Origin: Lachnospiraceae bacterium
GTDB taxonomy: Bacteria; Bacillota; Clostridia; Lachnospirales; Lachnospiraceae
Direction: 5' to 3'
Length of the DNA stretch: 59,116 nucleotides
Assembly: GCA_022769665.1 (NCBI GenBank)
Contig: JALEIR010000015.1
Coordinates: forward strand, 1 to 59,116
Shown here: piece by piece, positions 46,314-55,017 of the stretch
Numbering within the stretch: position 1 is the first letter of the stretch
How the letters are laid out: every line of letters begins with the position of its first letter
Translations under genes and position numbers: made by a program
The notes under the pieces: model-generated
The model's input: the letters and a program-made list of their open reading frames with translations, nothing else
Databases searched by the model: none
Told to the model about the DNA's origin: nothing

Positions 46314-47066
46314 ATGAGCATTATAATAAAGAACGAACGGGAAATCGAATTGATTCGTGAATCCTGTAGATTATTGAGCATTGTACATAAGGAACTGGAA
46401 GAATTTATCAAGCCGGGGATCTCTACCAAGGATATTGATGTAATGGGAGACCAGCTGATTCGCAAGTTGGGGGGAATTCCCAACTTCCTGCACTATAACG
46501 GCTATCCGGCAAGCATCTGCGTGTCGGTCAATGATGAGGTAGTCCACGGTATCCCCACAAAGCATCGTATTTTACAGGAGGGGGATATCGTCAGCCTGGA
46601 TGCCGGGATGATTTATAAGGGATATCATTCCGATGCTGCAAGAACCCATGGTGTGGGAAAAATTTCTCCTGAAGCGCAACAGTTGATTGACGTAACCAGA
46701 CAAAGCTTTTTTGAAGGAATAAAAATGGCAAAAGCAGGAAATCATCTATATGATATTTCCAATGCCATTGCAGCTTACGTGAAGCCTTACGGCTACGGCA
46801 TTGTCCGTGATTTGGTGGGACACGGCGTGGGAACCAAACTCCATGAGGATCCGCAGATTCCCAATTTTGCACAGATGCGGAGGGGACCAAAGCTTCGTCC
46901 GGGAATGACATTGGCGGTGGAACCGATGATTAATATGGGACGTCCCGATGTGGAATGGCTGGATGATGACTGGACGGTGGTGACAGAGGACGGTTCCCTG
47001 TCAGCTCACTATGAAAATACCATTCTCATTACAGAGGACGGTGAGCCGGAGATACTGACTCTTTAA
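46314..47066 (+). CDS. map: Methionine aminopeptidase, type I
   Basis: A 250-residue enzyme that removes the initiator Met. Metal ligands are visible in SLDAGMIYKGYHSDAARTHGVG (two Asp), VGHGVGTKLHEDP (His), and the Glu residues of LAVEPMIN and the final SAHYENTILIT. GGGGTAAGGA serves as ribosome binding site, 5 nt after adk. Confidence 0.97.
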   Translation: MSIIIKNEREIELIRESCRLLSIVHKELEEFIKPGISTKDIDVMGDQLIRKLGGIPNFLHYNGYPASICVSVNDEVVHGIPTKHRILQEGDIVSLDAGMIYKGYHSDAARTHGVGKISPEAQQLIDVTRQSFFEGIKMAKAGNHLYDISNAIAAYVKPYGYGIVRDLVGHGVGTKLHEDPQIPNFAQMRRGPKLRPGMTLAVEPMINMGRPDVEWLDDDWTVVTEDGSLSAHYENTILITEDGEPEILTL

Positions 47067-47081
47067 ATAAGGAAAAGAAAT

Positions 47082-47354
47082 ATGACGGGACAATTTGTAA
47101 TCTCCAAGGCGGGTCATGATAAGGGAACAATTTATATGATTGTTGCCGAGGAGGAAGAATTCGTATATTTGTCGGACGGGCAGCTGAAGACCCCGGAAAA
47201 TCCCAAAAAGAAAAACCGTAAACATGTCCAGCCCATAAACAGGATGGCGGACAGCGGTCTCTGTGAGAAACTCAATGACGGGAGAGCGGTACGCCCGGAA
47301 GAAATCAGATATGCAATCAGACAGTATTCAGAAAATCAAGTTAGCAAAATGTAG
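47082..47354 (+). CDS. KOW domain RNA-binding protein (L14e-like)
   Basis: A 90-residue basic protein. QFVISKAGHDKGTIYMIVAEEEEFVYLSDG is the KOW-type N-terminal part, followed by a Lys-rich stretch and RHVQPINRM-like KHVQPINRM. Such proteins sit between map and infA in many Clostridia; a role in ribosome biology is assumed from position and from the eukaryotic L14e/L6e/L27e likeness. No direct function is known. Confidence 0.85.
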   Translation: MTGQFVISKAGHDKGTIYMIVAEEEEFVYLSDGQLKTPENPKKKNRKHVQPINRMADSGLCEKLNDGRAVRPEEIRYAIRQYSENQVSKM

Positions 47355-47366
47355 CGGAGGAAATGT

Positions 47367-47585
47367 ATGTCTAAAAGTGATGTAATCGAAATTGAAGGAA
47401 CAGTTGTGGAAAAGCTGCCCAACACCATGTTTCAGGTAGAACTGGAGAACGGGCACCGTGTTCTGGCACATATCAGCGGTAAATTGCGTCAGAATTTTAT
47501 CAGGATTTTACCCGGTGACAAAGTGACACTGGAGCTTTCTCCTTATGACTTGAGTAAGGGACGTATTATCTGGAGAGACAAGTAA
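47367..47585 (+). CDS. infA: Translation initiation factor IF-1
   Basis: A 72-residue S1-fold protein: [61 protein letters not shown]. It occupies the A site during initiation. GCGGAGGAAA precedes the ATG. Confidence 0.98.
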   Translation: MSKSDVIEIEGTVVEKLPNTMFQVELENGHRVLAHISGKLRQNFIRILPGDKVTLELSPYDLSKGRIIWRDK

Positions 47586-47621
47586 TCGGAAAAACAGAAA
47601 AAATACAGAAAAGATATTGCA

Positions 47622-47650
47622 TTTTGAAAAGTTCTGTGTTAAACTATAAA
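47622..47650 (+). promoter_or_regulatory. Possible internal promoter before rpmJ
   Basis: TTTTGA (47622-47627) and TATAAA (47645-47650) are 17 nt apart in the 93-nt gap between infA and rpmJ. It would give the rpmJ-rplQ block separate expression; the -35 is weak. Confidence 0.45.
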
Positions 47651-47678
47651 ACGGTCTTTTTTGAAAGGAGGGTTTAAC

Positions 47679-47792
47679 GTGAAGGTTAGATCATCAGTAA
47701 AACCGATTTGCGAAAAGTGCAAAATCATCAAGAGAAAAGGACGCATCAGAGTTATCTGCGAGAATCCGAAACACAAACAGAGACAGGGATAA
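47679..47792 (+). CDS. rpmJ: 50S ribosomal protein L36
   Basis: A 37-residue protein too short for most gene lists: it reads [20 protein letters not shown] and then [16 protein letters not shown], starting at GTG 47679 with AAAGGAGGG upstream. The zinc ligands are Cys11, Cys14, Cys27 and His33, the zinc-binding form of L36. Confidence 0.96.
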   Translation: MKVRSSVKPICEKCKIIKRKGRIRVICENPKHKQRQG

Positions 47793-48234
47793 TCACCGCT
47801 TGTCAGGGCCTGAAATAGGACCGGAGCAAGTCAAGTGAGTTCTTGTCAGGTTTTTATGTGCGGCTGAACCAATGCCTGTGCGTCCGTAAACGGTGCGGCA
47901 TTGATTATCATAGAACCTGGATGAGCTTACAGGAGATTACTTCTTGATACCACGACAAAAAGAATTTCTAAAATTATTAAGGACATAATTTAAGAAATTC
48001 TATGTTTTGTCGGGAAAAACGCATAGCGTTTTTCCGGGCGAAGTCAAATTTGTATTGTGGAAAGATCGGATAACAATCGTCCGATTGGGTGAAAGCCCCA
48101 ATCAATTAGTAACAGAAACAGCACACAATTAACAGACCAACAGTGTGCAAAAGTGCATCGAAAACAGATGCAATGTACCGGAGAACGGTGCAAGTGTACC
48201 AGGAGATGGTACATAAGAAATGGAGGAAATGTAA
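47793..48234 (+). other. 442-nt structured gap before rpsM
   Basis: No gene is present. The gap holds a 60-bp hairpin at 47953-48012 and a second perfect hairpin at 48013-48035 (listed separately), an ATCGGA/TCCGAT pair near 48065-48086, and repeated GTGCA and GTACC words near 48120-48215 before the GGAGG of rpsM. It is unusually long for a spacer inside the alpha operon. It could be a leader that senses S13/S4-type proteins, or a spacer enlarged by insertion. Confidence 0.5.
47953..48035. repeat. Long near-perfect hairpin plus adjacent hairpin
   Basis: CGACAAAA, AGAATTTCT and AAATTAT (47953-47977) pair in order with ATAATTT, AGAAATTCT and TTTTGTCG (47985-48012), about 24 base pairs with only a one-base mismatch and a 3-nt bulge, around a 7-nt loop. 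Directly after it is a perfect 10-bp hairpin GGAAAAACGC-ATA-GCGTTTTTCC (48013-48035). Size and symmetry are like a small inserted palindromic element. Confidence 0.75.
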
Positions 48235-48606
48235 ATGGCTCGTATCGCAGGTGTTGACTTACCTAGAGAAAAACGAATTGAAATTGGTTTGACCTATGTC
48301 TACGGAATCGGCAGAGCTACTTCTAACAAGATTTTGGCAGAAGCTGGCGTAAATCCCGATACCAGAGTTAGGGACATTACCGATGACGAAGTGAAGAAGA
48401 TTACCGAAGTTATTGAAAAGCTTGGCGTAATGGTAGAGGGTGATCTGAGACGTGAAGTTGCTCTGAATATCAAGAGACTTCAGGAAATCGGATGCTATCG
48501 CGGAATCCGTCATCGTAAGGGTCTGCCCGTTCGTGGTCAGAATACCAAGAACAATGCAAGAACCCGTAAGGGTCCTAAGCGTACCGTTGCAAACAAGAAA
48601 AAGTAA
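48235..48606 (+). CDS. rpsM: 30S ribosomal protein S13
   Basis: A 123-residue S13: [57 protein letters not shown]. It bridges the subunits at the head. GGAGGAAATG precedes the ATG. Confidence 0.98.
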   Translation: MARIAGVDLPREKRIEIGLTYVYGIGRATSNKILAEAGVNPDTRVRDITDDEVKKITEVIEKLGVMVEGDLRREVALNIKRLQEIGCYRGIRHRKGLPVRGQNTKNNARTRKGPKRTVANKKK

Positions 48607-48675
48607 TTGCGTAGCGGCGTAACTGTAAAAAGGAATTTTTGATTCCTATTAATGAGAAAGTAGGTTAGTTTAAAA

Positions 48676-49071
48676 ATGGCGAAACAGGTTGCAAAAAAAG
48701 TAACGAAGAAGCGCGTTAAGAAAAACGTTGAACGCGGACAGGCACATATTCAGTCTTCTTTTAACAATACAATTGTTACACTGACTGACAGCGAGGGAAA
48801 TGCTCTGAGCTGGGCAAGTGCCGGTGGTCTGGGATTTAGAGGTTCAAGGAAATCTACTCCATATGCTGCACAGATGGCAGCAGAAACAGCTACAAAGGCT
48901 GCTTTGGTACATGGATTGAAATCCGTAGATGTATTTGTAAAAGGTCCCGGTTCAGGACGCGAGGCTGCTATCAGAGCACTTTCTGCATGCGGACTTGAAG
49001 TTATCAGTATCTGTGACGTAACACCCGTTCCTCACAACGGATGCCGTCCTCCCAAGCGTAGAAGAGTCTAG
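48676..49071 (+). CDS. rpsK: 30S ribosomal protein S11
   Basis: A 131-residue S11: [58 protein letters not shown]. The ribosome binding site (AGTAGG) is weak, and a small hairpin AGGAAT-TTTTG-ATTCCT lies just upstream. Confidence 0.98.
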   Translation: MAKQVAKKVTKKRVKKNVERGQAHIQSSFNNTIVTLTDSEGNALSWASAGGLGFRGSRKSTPYAAQMAAETATKAALVHGLKSVDVFVKGPGSGREAAIRALSACGLEVISICDVTPVPHNGCRPPKRRRV

Positions 49072-49151
49072 TCTGGAGTTTGAAACAATATGTTGGAAGA
49101 AGGTACCGCGCTGCGGTATTGTAAACATCTGATTAAAGGAGAAAAAGTAAA

Positions 49152-49745
49152 ATGGCAGTTAATCGCACACCCGTATTAAAGAGATGTCGTTCCCTGGGCC
49201 TTGAGCCTTCCTATCTGGGATACGATAAGAAATCTAACAGACAGAACGCAAGAGCAGGCAAGAAGGTAAGTGAGTATGGTCTGCAGCTTCGTGAGAAGCA
49301 GAAGGCAAAGTTCATTTACGGCGTTCTGGAGAAGCCTTTCAGAAACTATTATGAGAAGGCTGACAGAATGAAGGGAATGACCGGTGAGAATCTGATGGTT
49401 CTGCTGGAGAGCAGACTTGACAGCGTGGTTTTCAGAATGGGCTTTGCAAGAACAAGAAGAGAAGCAAGACAGGTTGTTGACCACAAGCATGTTCTTGTAA
49501 ACGGCAAGGTAGTAAATATTCCTTCCTACCTGATTAAGGCCGGTGACGTTATCGAAATCAAAGAGAGTGCAAAGACCATGCAGAGATACAAGGATATCGC
49601 TGAAGTAACCGGCGGAAGACTTGTTCCTGAATGGATGGATGTTGACATTGACAACTTTAAGGGAACCATTAAGAATCTTCCTACCAGAGAGATGATTGAT
49701 GTTCCTGTAGATGAGATGCTTATTGTCGAGTTGTACTCCAAGTAA
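49152..49745 (+). CDS. rpsD: 30S ribosomal protein S4
   Basis: A 197-residue S4 with the S4 RNA-binding domain LESRLDSVVFRMGFARTRREARQVVDHKHVLVNG. The N-terminal zinc cysteines are absent (zinc-free form). It nucleates small-subunit assembly and in several bacteria represses the alpha operon. Confidence 0.98.
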   Translation: MAVNRTPVLKRCRSLGLEPSYLGYDKKSNRQNARAGKKVSEYGLQLREKQKAKFIYGVLEKPFRNYYEKADRMKGMTGENLMVLLESRLDSVVFRMGFARTRREARQVVDHKHVLVNGKVVNIPSYLIKAGDVIEIKESAKTMQRYKDIAEVTGGRLVPEWMDVDIDNFKGTIKNLPTREMIDVPVDEMLIVELYSK

Positions 49746-49750
49746 GCCCT

Positions 49751-49812
49751 GCTTGCCTCTGAGGTCATATATTTCCCGCTTATGCGGCAAATATATGGCT
49801 TCGGAGTGCTTG
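49751..49812 (+). repeat. Palindrome between rpsD and rpoA
   Basis: CATATATTT pairs with AAATATATG, continued by a CCGC/GCGG stem around TTAT and, outward, by a wobble-rich CTCTGAGG / CTTCGGAG pairing. It lies 6 nt after rpsD in a 104-nt gap, with no T-run at its 3' side. Confidence 0.65.
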
Positions 49813-49849
49813 TGTCTTTAACAAACATTCAAAAAGGAGGGTATTCGCA

Positions 49850-50806
49850 GTGTTTGATTTTGAAAGACCTAATATTGAGGTTGCTGAGATTTCAGAAGAC
49901 AAGAAGTACGGCAAATTCGTGGTTGAGCCTTTGGAGAGAGGTTACGGTATTACTCTTGGTAATTCTCTGAGAAGAATCATGCTTTCTTCTTTGCCCGGTG
50001 CTGCAGTCAGCCAGATAAAGATTGAGGGTGTTCTGCATGAGTTCAGCTCTATTCCCGGTGTTAAGGAAGATGTGACAGAGATTATCATGAATATTAAGAG
50101 CCTCGCTATCAAGAACAACAGCGAGACCAATGAAGCAAAGACTGCTTATATTGAGTTTGAAGGCGAAGGCGTTGTGCATGCTTCCGATATTCAGGCAGAT
50201 CAGGACATTGAGATTCTGAACCCGGATTTGGTAATTGCTACTCTGAGCGGCAAGGATGCAAAGCTTTACATGGAGCTGACCATTACAAGGGGACGCGGCT
50301 ATGTAAGCGCTGACAAGAATAAGCATGATGATTTGCCTATCGGTGTAATTGCAGTAGATTCTATCTACACACCTGTTGAGAGAGTGAATGTGACTGTGGA
50401 AAATACCCGTGTAGGTCAGATTACCGATTATGATAAGCTGACACTTGATGTCTTCACAAACGGAACTTTGGTTCCCGATGAGGCGGTAAGCCTTGCAGCA
50501 AAGGTATTGAGTGAACATTTGAGCTTGTTCATCGATTTGTCCGAGAATGCCAAGACCGCAGAGGTTATGGTTGAGAAGGAAGACGATGAGAAGGAGAAGG
50601 TTCTCGAGATGAGCATTGACGAGCTGGAGCTTTCTGTTCGTTCTTACAATTGCTTGAAGAGAGCCGGTATCAACACCGTTGAAGAACTTTGCAACAAGAC
50701 TTCAGAGGATATGATGAAGGTTCGTAATCTGGGCCGCAAGTCTCTGGAAGAGGTATTGGCAAAGTTAAAAGAGCTTGGACTTCAGCTGAATCCCAGCGAA
50801 GAGTAG
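49850..50806 (+). CDS. rpoA: RNA polymerase subunit alpha
   Basis: A 318-residue alpha subunit. N-terminal dimerisation domain with [26 protein letters not shown]-terminal domain with [22 protein letters not shown] and [19 protein letters not shown], which contacts UP elements and activators. GTG start with AAAGGAGGG upstream. Confidence 0.98.
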   Translation: MFDFERPNIEVAEISEDKKYGKFVVEPLERGYGITLGNSLRRIMLSSLPGAAVSQIKIEGVLHEFSSIPGVKEDVTEIIMNIKSLAIKNNSETNEAKTAYIEFEGEGVVHASDIQADQDIEILNPDLVIATLSGKDAKLYMELTITRGRGYVSADKNKHDDLPIGVIAVDSIYTPVERVNVTVENTRVGQITDYDKLTLDVFTNGTLVPDEAVSLAAKVLSEHLSLFIDLSENAKTAEVMVEKEDDEKEKVLEMSIDELELSVRSYNCLKRAGINTVEELCNKTSEDMMKVRNLGRKSLEEVLAKLKELGLQLNPSEE

Positions 50807-50953
50807 GTGTTTTAATGAAGGATACCCGCGGATGGTAAATCCAAAGTGTTCATCTGTGGTTTATCTCTAGATGGCGTAAAACCAAACATCCGGTAAGTAA
50901 GTCCAAAGAGCGTGGCCGGATGTACCATGAAAAGAGAAAGGAAAGTTTAAGTC

Positions 50954-51490
50954 ATGGCAAAGTACAGAAAACTCGGAAGAACATCTTCCCAGAGAAAAGC
51001 ATTATTGAGAAATCAGGTAACTGCTCTGCTGAACAACGGCAAAATTGTTACCACCGAAGCTAAAGCTAAGGAAGTATCCAAAATCGCAGAAAGTCTGATT
51101 GCTCTGGCAGTGAAGGAAAAGGATAACTTCGAAATGGTTAAGGTTTCCGCAAAGGTTCCTGTAAAGGACAAGGACGGAAAGCGCGTAAAGGAAGTTGTTG
51201 ACGGTAAGAAGGTTACCAAGTATGAGACTGTTGAGAAGGAAATCAAGAAGGATCTTCCTACCCGTTCTCATGCAAGACGTCAGATGCTGAAGGTTCTTTG
51301 TCCTGTTGTATCTGTTCCTACAGAAGCAGCAGGAAAGAAGAGAAACACCAAGGAAGTTGACCTGGTTGCTAAGCTTTTTGACGAGTATGCACCTAAGTAT
51401 GCAGACCGTAAGGGTGGTTACACCAGAATCGTTAAGATTGGTCAGCGTAAGGGTGACGCAGCTATGGAAGTAGTTCTGGAGCTGGTTTAA
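50954..51490 (+). CDS. rplQ: 50S ribosomal protein L17 with internal insertion
   Basis: A 178-residue L17, against a usual 112-130. The N-terminal core (KYRKLGRTSSQRKALLRNQVTALL) and C-terminal core (LFDEYAPKYADRKGGYTRIVKIGQRKGDAAMEVVLELV) are normal. Between them, residues ~58-120 hold an extra Lys/Val/Glu-rich segment of about 45-55 residues (VPVKDKDGKRVKEVVDGKKV). I recall long L17 proteins in Lachnospiraceae. Last gene of the block before a terminator. Confidence 0.95.
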   Translation: MAKYRKLGRTSSQRKALLRNQVTALLNNGKIVTTEAKAKEVSKIAESLIALAVKEKDNFEMVKVSAKVPVKDKDGKRVKEVVDGKKVTKYETVEKEIKKDLPTRSHARRQMLKVLCPVVSVPTEAAGKKRNTKEVDLVAKLFDEYAPKYADRKGGYTRIVKIGQRKGDAAMEVVLELV

Positions 51491-51507
51491 TTACATGTTA
51501 ATGAGCG

Positions 51508-51535
51508 GAGCCGATGCGAATGCATCGGCTCTTTT
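51508..51535 (+). terminator. Terminator after rplQ
   Basis: A perfect 10-bp stem GAGCCGATGC / GCATCGGCTC with a GAAT loop is followed by TTTT, 17 nt after rplQ. Confidence 0.93.
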
Positions 51536-51551
51536 CACGTAAAGGTATGAT

Positions 51552-52904
51552 ATGAAAAAGCTTTCTTACAATAAAGAAGATATCAAGACAACTTTGAATA
51601 TGGCATGGCCGGCAATCCTGGAGTCTTTCTTTACTGCCTTTGCAGGGTTGGTGGATTCTCTGATGGTAAGCTCTCTTGGTGCATATGCGGTGGCAGCGGT
51701 TGGATTGACTACGCAGCCCAAATTTCTCGGACTGTCTGTTTTTATTGCAGCAAACGTTTCAATTTCAGCCCTGGTAGCAAGAAGAAAAGGGCAGAAAAAG
51801 CGAGAGGAAGCAAATCAAATATTTTCAACTTTCCTTGTATTTATCCTGATTTTGGCAATAATTATCAGTATTTTAATGGTGACCTTTGCGGACCCTATCA
51901 TCCATCTCTGCGGATCGGAAGACACAACCCATGAAAGTGCTGTTGCTTATTTAAGGATTATTATGGGTGGCATGATTTTTAATGTGATTCAGATGGGAGT
52001 AAATGCTGCACAGAGAGGCGCCGGAAATACAAGAATTACCATGCGTACAAATCTGGTGTCAAACACAGTGAACATCATTGCTAATTATCTGCTGATTCAG
52101 GGAAATTTTGGTTTTCCTGCACTGGGTATCCGGGGAGCAGCTCTTGCTACTGTTCTCGGAACGGTAGTGTCAAGCATTATGAGTGTACATTCTGTCTGGA
52201 AAAAGGATAACTTTGTCAGTCTTCCCTTGATCTTTAAGAAGCGGATTAAGCCCGGTGTAGAGGCATTGAAGAGCATTATTAAAGTTGGATACAGCGTGTT
52301 TGCGGAACAGCTTCTCATGCGTATTGGTTTTATGCTGACGGCCATTATGGCAGCGGATCAGGGGACTGCAGCCATGGCAGCTCACCAGGTGGGTATGAAC
52401 ATTATGAGCCTGTCCTTTTCCTTCGGAGACGGATTGCAAGCCACTGCTGTGGCTTTAATTGGTTATAGTCTTGGAGCAAAACAGCCCGATAGGGCAAAAG
52501 AATACGGAAGAACATGCCGTATGATTGGCGGGGCTATATCGATAGTTTTGGCAGTGATTTATTTCTTCGGAGCCGGAACCCTGATGGAATTGTTTTTCAG
52601 GGAGAATGAGATTGTGGATATCGGAGTCAGTATCATGCATGTAATTATCTTTATTGTAGTGCTTCAAATTGCGCAGGTTATCTACATGGGGTGCCTGCGC
52701 GGCGCAGGTGATACGCTATATACAGCCGTCGCATCCACTGTCAGTGTAACCGTTATGCGTACTGTTGGGTCTTACCTGTTCGGCTATGTGTTCGGAATGG
52801 GCATTATCGGAATTTGGTTCGGTGTTGTAGCGGATCAGTTGTCCAGGTTCCTTTTTGCGACCATCCGCTTCAAGCAGGGCAAATGGATTAACATTAAGAT
52901 ATAG
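51552..52904 (+). CDS. MATE family efflux transporter
   Basis: A 450-residue membrane protein with 12 predicted segments in two homologous halves. Family features include MAWPAILESFFTAFAGLVDSLMVSSLGAYAVAAVGLT near the start, NAAQRGAGNTRITMRTNLVSNTVNIIANYLLI, and the second-half echo GCLRGAGDTLYTAVASTVSVTVMR. It expels cationic drugs or metabolites using Na+ or H+. It lies between two blocks of the conserved ribosomal order and is likely a later insertion there. The ribosome binding site is weak (AAAGG). Confidence 0.92.
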   Translation: MKKLSYNKEDIKTTLNMAWPAILESFFTAFAGLVDSLMVSSLGAYAVAAVGLTTQPKFLGLSVFIAANVSISALVARRKGQKKREEANQIFSTFLVFILILAIIISILMVTFADPIIHLCGSEDTTHESAVAYLRIIMGGMIFNVIQMGVNAAQRGAGNTRITMRTNLVSNTVNIIANYLLIQGNFGFPALGIRGAALATVLGTVVSSIMSVHSVWKKDNFVSLPLIFKKRIKPGVEALKSIIKVGYSVFAEQLLMRIGFMLTAIMAADQGTAAMAAHQVGMNIMSLSFSFGDGLQATAVALIGYSLGAKQPDRAKEYGRTCRMIGGAISIVLAVIYFFGAGTLMELFFRENEIVDIGVSIMHVIIFIVVLQIAQVIYMGCLRGAGDTLYTAVASTVSVTVMRTVGSYLFGYVFGMGIIGIWFGVVADQLSRFLFATIRFKQGKWINIKI

Positions 52905-52969
52905 AAAATTGTGGCTTGCATGTTCAGGGTTTCAATGATTTGAGCCTGCATCATGCTACTATGGGATTC

Positions 52970-53926
52970 TTAGGGCATGGATTTTTGAAAATGCTGATAA
53001 TCCTTAGAGTTGTTCCAGTTTCCGCCCCAGGTAAAGCCATGCTGTGTAAACAGCTTATAGCACAAATCATTTTCATCAATTTTATATGCAAAACCGACAG
53101 AACGGTCGGCATAACATTCGGCGGCAGCGGGAGATATTTTCTCGGTGCCGTCGCTTTCGTAAGTGACATAAGGATTGTAAAAAGGATTGATGTCAACAGC
53201 CAGACCGTAGGCATGTCTGGAGAGACGTGTGCTTTCCTCCAATGTACGATAATGAAAGCAGGAGGTGTTATTGTCCTCCATAGACGCCGTATCATCTCCG
53301 TCATACTCTTCAATCAGGAGCACTTTCTCCAGTTGATATTCGTTGCGATACAGTTCATAAAATATTTCTACCAAATCCTGTGCAATGTATTCATTACAGA
53401 TGAGCTCCCCTTCTGCAGGATTACCGTCAAAATCATAGTGCCAAATGTGTACATAGCGAAGTTCATCCACAGAAATCTCCGGTTCGGGATTCTCCTCGGC
53501 AGGATAGGAAATTCCCGTAATGTACCGGCGAAGATTGTCTGAAATCTCTTCGTAATAGAAGCCTTCGGAATAGGTAACACGCGTCTGGGAAATTCCGTTC
53601 AGGGATGCACCGGTAAGCAGAGATATTGAATTTTCTCCGGAATTTTGCAAGTTTTCTGTCATACCATCGGAACTATCGGAGATATTTTCCTTTTGACCAT
53701 CCGCAATGGTGGATGGTTCGGATGAATTTTCTGCATTTTCCGTTCCGTTTTGGCTTTCCGTAATCTCTTCGGAAGATTCGGTAGGGGTCTGAGATGTGTT
53801 GAGCCTTTCGTAGTCGGACAGGCTCATGGAATTATTATTCTGCATAACCCGCAGCAGGCCACCGGCTATAATCACAATGGCAGCGAGCAGAGCGAGCATT
53901 TGTAATATTTTAGATTTATTGTTCAT
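52970..53926 (-). CDS. M15 family peptidoglycan peptidase
   Basis: A 318-residue exported protein with an N-terminal membrane anchor (residues ~9-28), a Ser/Glu/Asn-rich linker (~35-100) and a C-terminal M15 peptidase domain (~150-318). Zinc ligands appear in SRHAYGLAVDIN (His and Asp of the SxHxxGxAxD motif) and in DYQHFQK (His). NGTSCF-type NNTSCFHYR and HGFTWGGNWN are typical of the M15_4 group (L-Ala-D-Glu or D-Ala-D-Ala cleavage). It probably trims cell-wall peptides outside the membrane. It converges on the MATE gene with no clear terminator in the 65-nt gap. Confidence 0.87.
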   Translation of the reverse strand: MNNKSKILQMLALLAAIVIIAGGLLRVMQNNNSMSLSDYERLNTSQTPTESSEEITESQNGTENAENSSEPSTIADGQKENISDSSDGMTENLQNSGENSISLLTGASLNGISQTRVTYSEGFYYEEISDNLRRYITGISYPAEENPEPEISVDELRYVHIWHYDFDGNPAEGELICNEYIAQDLVEIFYELYRNEYQLEKVLLIEEYDGDDTASMEDNNTSCFHYRTLEESTRLSRHAYGLAVDINPFYNPYVTYESDGTEKISPAAAECYADRSVGFAYKIDENDLCYKLFTQHGFTWGGNWNNSKDYQHFQKSMP

Positions 53927-54001
53927 TGGTTAATTCCTCTCTGTACAATAGAGTAACACGGGAAAAGTTTTTTGTAAATGTGGATTCGGGGTGGGAAAAG
54001 G

Positions 54002-54030
54002 TTGTAATTCCTTTTTTTATCTAATATAAT
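54002..54030 (+). promoter_or_regulatory. Sigma-A promoter of the ECF transporter module
   Basis: TTGTAA (54002-54007) and a perfect TATAAT (54025-54030) are 17 nt apart, about 45 nt before the preferred ecfA1 start. Confidence 0.75.
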
Positions 54031-54074
54031 AAGGGATATGTATTTAGTTGAAAATGAGAAAGAACAGAAACATT

Positions 54075-54959
54075 ATGGGAATTATTAAAACAAAGGATTT
54101 GACATTTGAATATATCAGGCGTGACGAGGACGGAAACGTAGAGGGAATTACCACGGCTGTAGACAAAGTAAACCTTGATATCAAACAGGGGGATTTCATT
54201 GCCATACTGGGTCACAACGGTTCCGGCAAGTCCACACTTGCAAAGCATATGAACGCGATTTTGAATCCAACCGAGGGAACGGTATGGGTGGACGGCATGG
54301 ATACCTCTGATGAGTCGCTTACCTGGAATATCAGGCAGACTGCAGGCATGGTATTTCAGAACCCGGACAACCAGATTATCGGACAGGTTGTGGAGGAGGA
54401 TGTAGGCTTCGGACCTGAGAATATGGGTGTCCCGACGAAGGAAATCTGGGAGCGTGTGGAAGAAAGTCTGAAGGCGGTGGGTATGTATGAATATCGTAAG
54501 TATTCTCCCAACAAGCTCTCCGGAGGACAGAAACAGCGGGTATCCATTGCCGGTGTCCTTGCCATGCATCCGAAATGTATTGTGCTGGATGAGCCTACCG
54601 CAATGCTGGATCCCAGCGGAAGAAAGGAAGTAATTCGTGCGGTACGCGCGCTGAATGATGTGGAGGGAGTAACGGTTATCCTGATCACACATTATATGGA
54701 AGAAATTATCCATGCAAACAGGGTATTTGTCATGGATGAGGGAAAAATTGCAATGGAAGGGACTCCGAGGGAGATTTTTTCACAGGTGGAGCGCCTGAAG
54801 GAACTGCGGCTGGATGTTCCCCAGGTCACATTGTTGGCATATGAATTGAAAAAGCGGGGAGTGAAGCTTCCAGACGGAATCCTGACGATAAAGGAACTGG
54901 CGGATGCATTGACTGATTTGAAATGCAATACCGATACAGTAAAGTTAAGCAATTTATAA
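54075..54959 (+). CDS. ecfA1: Energy-coupling factor transporter ATPase EcfA1
   Basis: A 294-residue ATPase that powers vitamin uptake with EcfA2, EcfT and exchangeable S proteins. Walker [11 protein letters not shown]-loop [23 protein letters not shown] (typical of A1), signature LSGGQKQR, Walker [14 protein letters not shown]-loop ITHYMEE. ATG 54075 ([13 protein letters not shown]) fits the family; the frame extends to TTG 54048 and neither has a strong ribosome binding site. Confidence 0.94.
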   Translation: MGIIKTKDLTFEYIRRDEDGNVEGITTAVDKVNLDIKQGDFIAILGHNGSGKSTLAKHMNAILNPTEGTVWVDGMDTSDESLTWNIRQTAGMVFQNPDNQIIGQVVEEDVGFGPENMGVPTKEIWERVEESLKAVGMYEYRKYSPNKLSGGQKQRVSIAGVLAMHPKCIVLDEPTAMLDPSGRKEVIRAVRALNDVEGVTVILITHYMEEIIHANRVFVMDEGKIAMEGTPREIFSQVERLKELRLDVPQVTLLAYELKKRGVKLPDGILTIKELADALTDLKCNTDTVKLSNL

Positions 54960-55017
54960 ATAGAATGAGTCGGCAGCAGAGCAATATAATCTGCAATTGC
55001 CGGGAAGGTATATCAGA

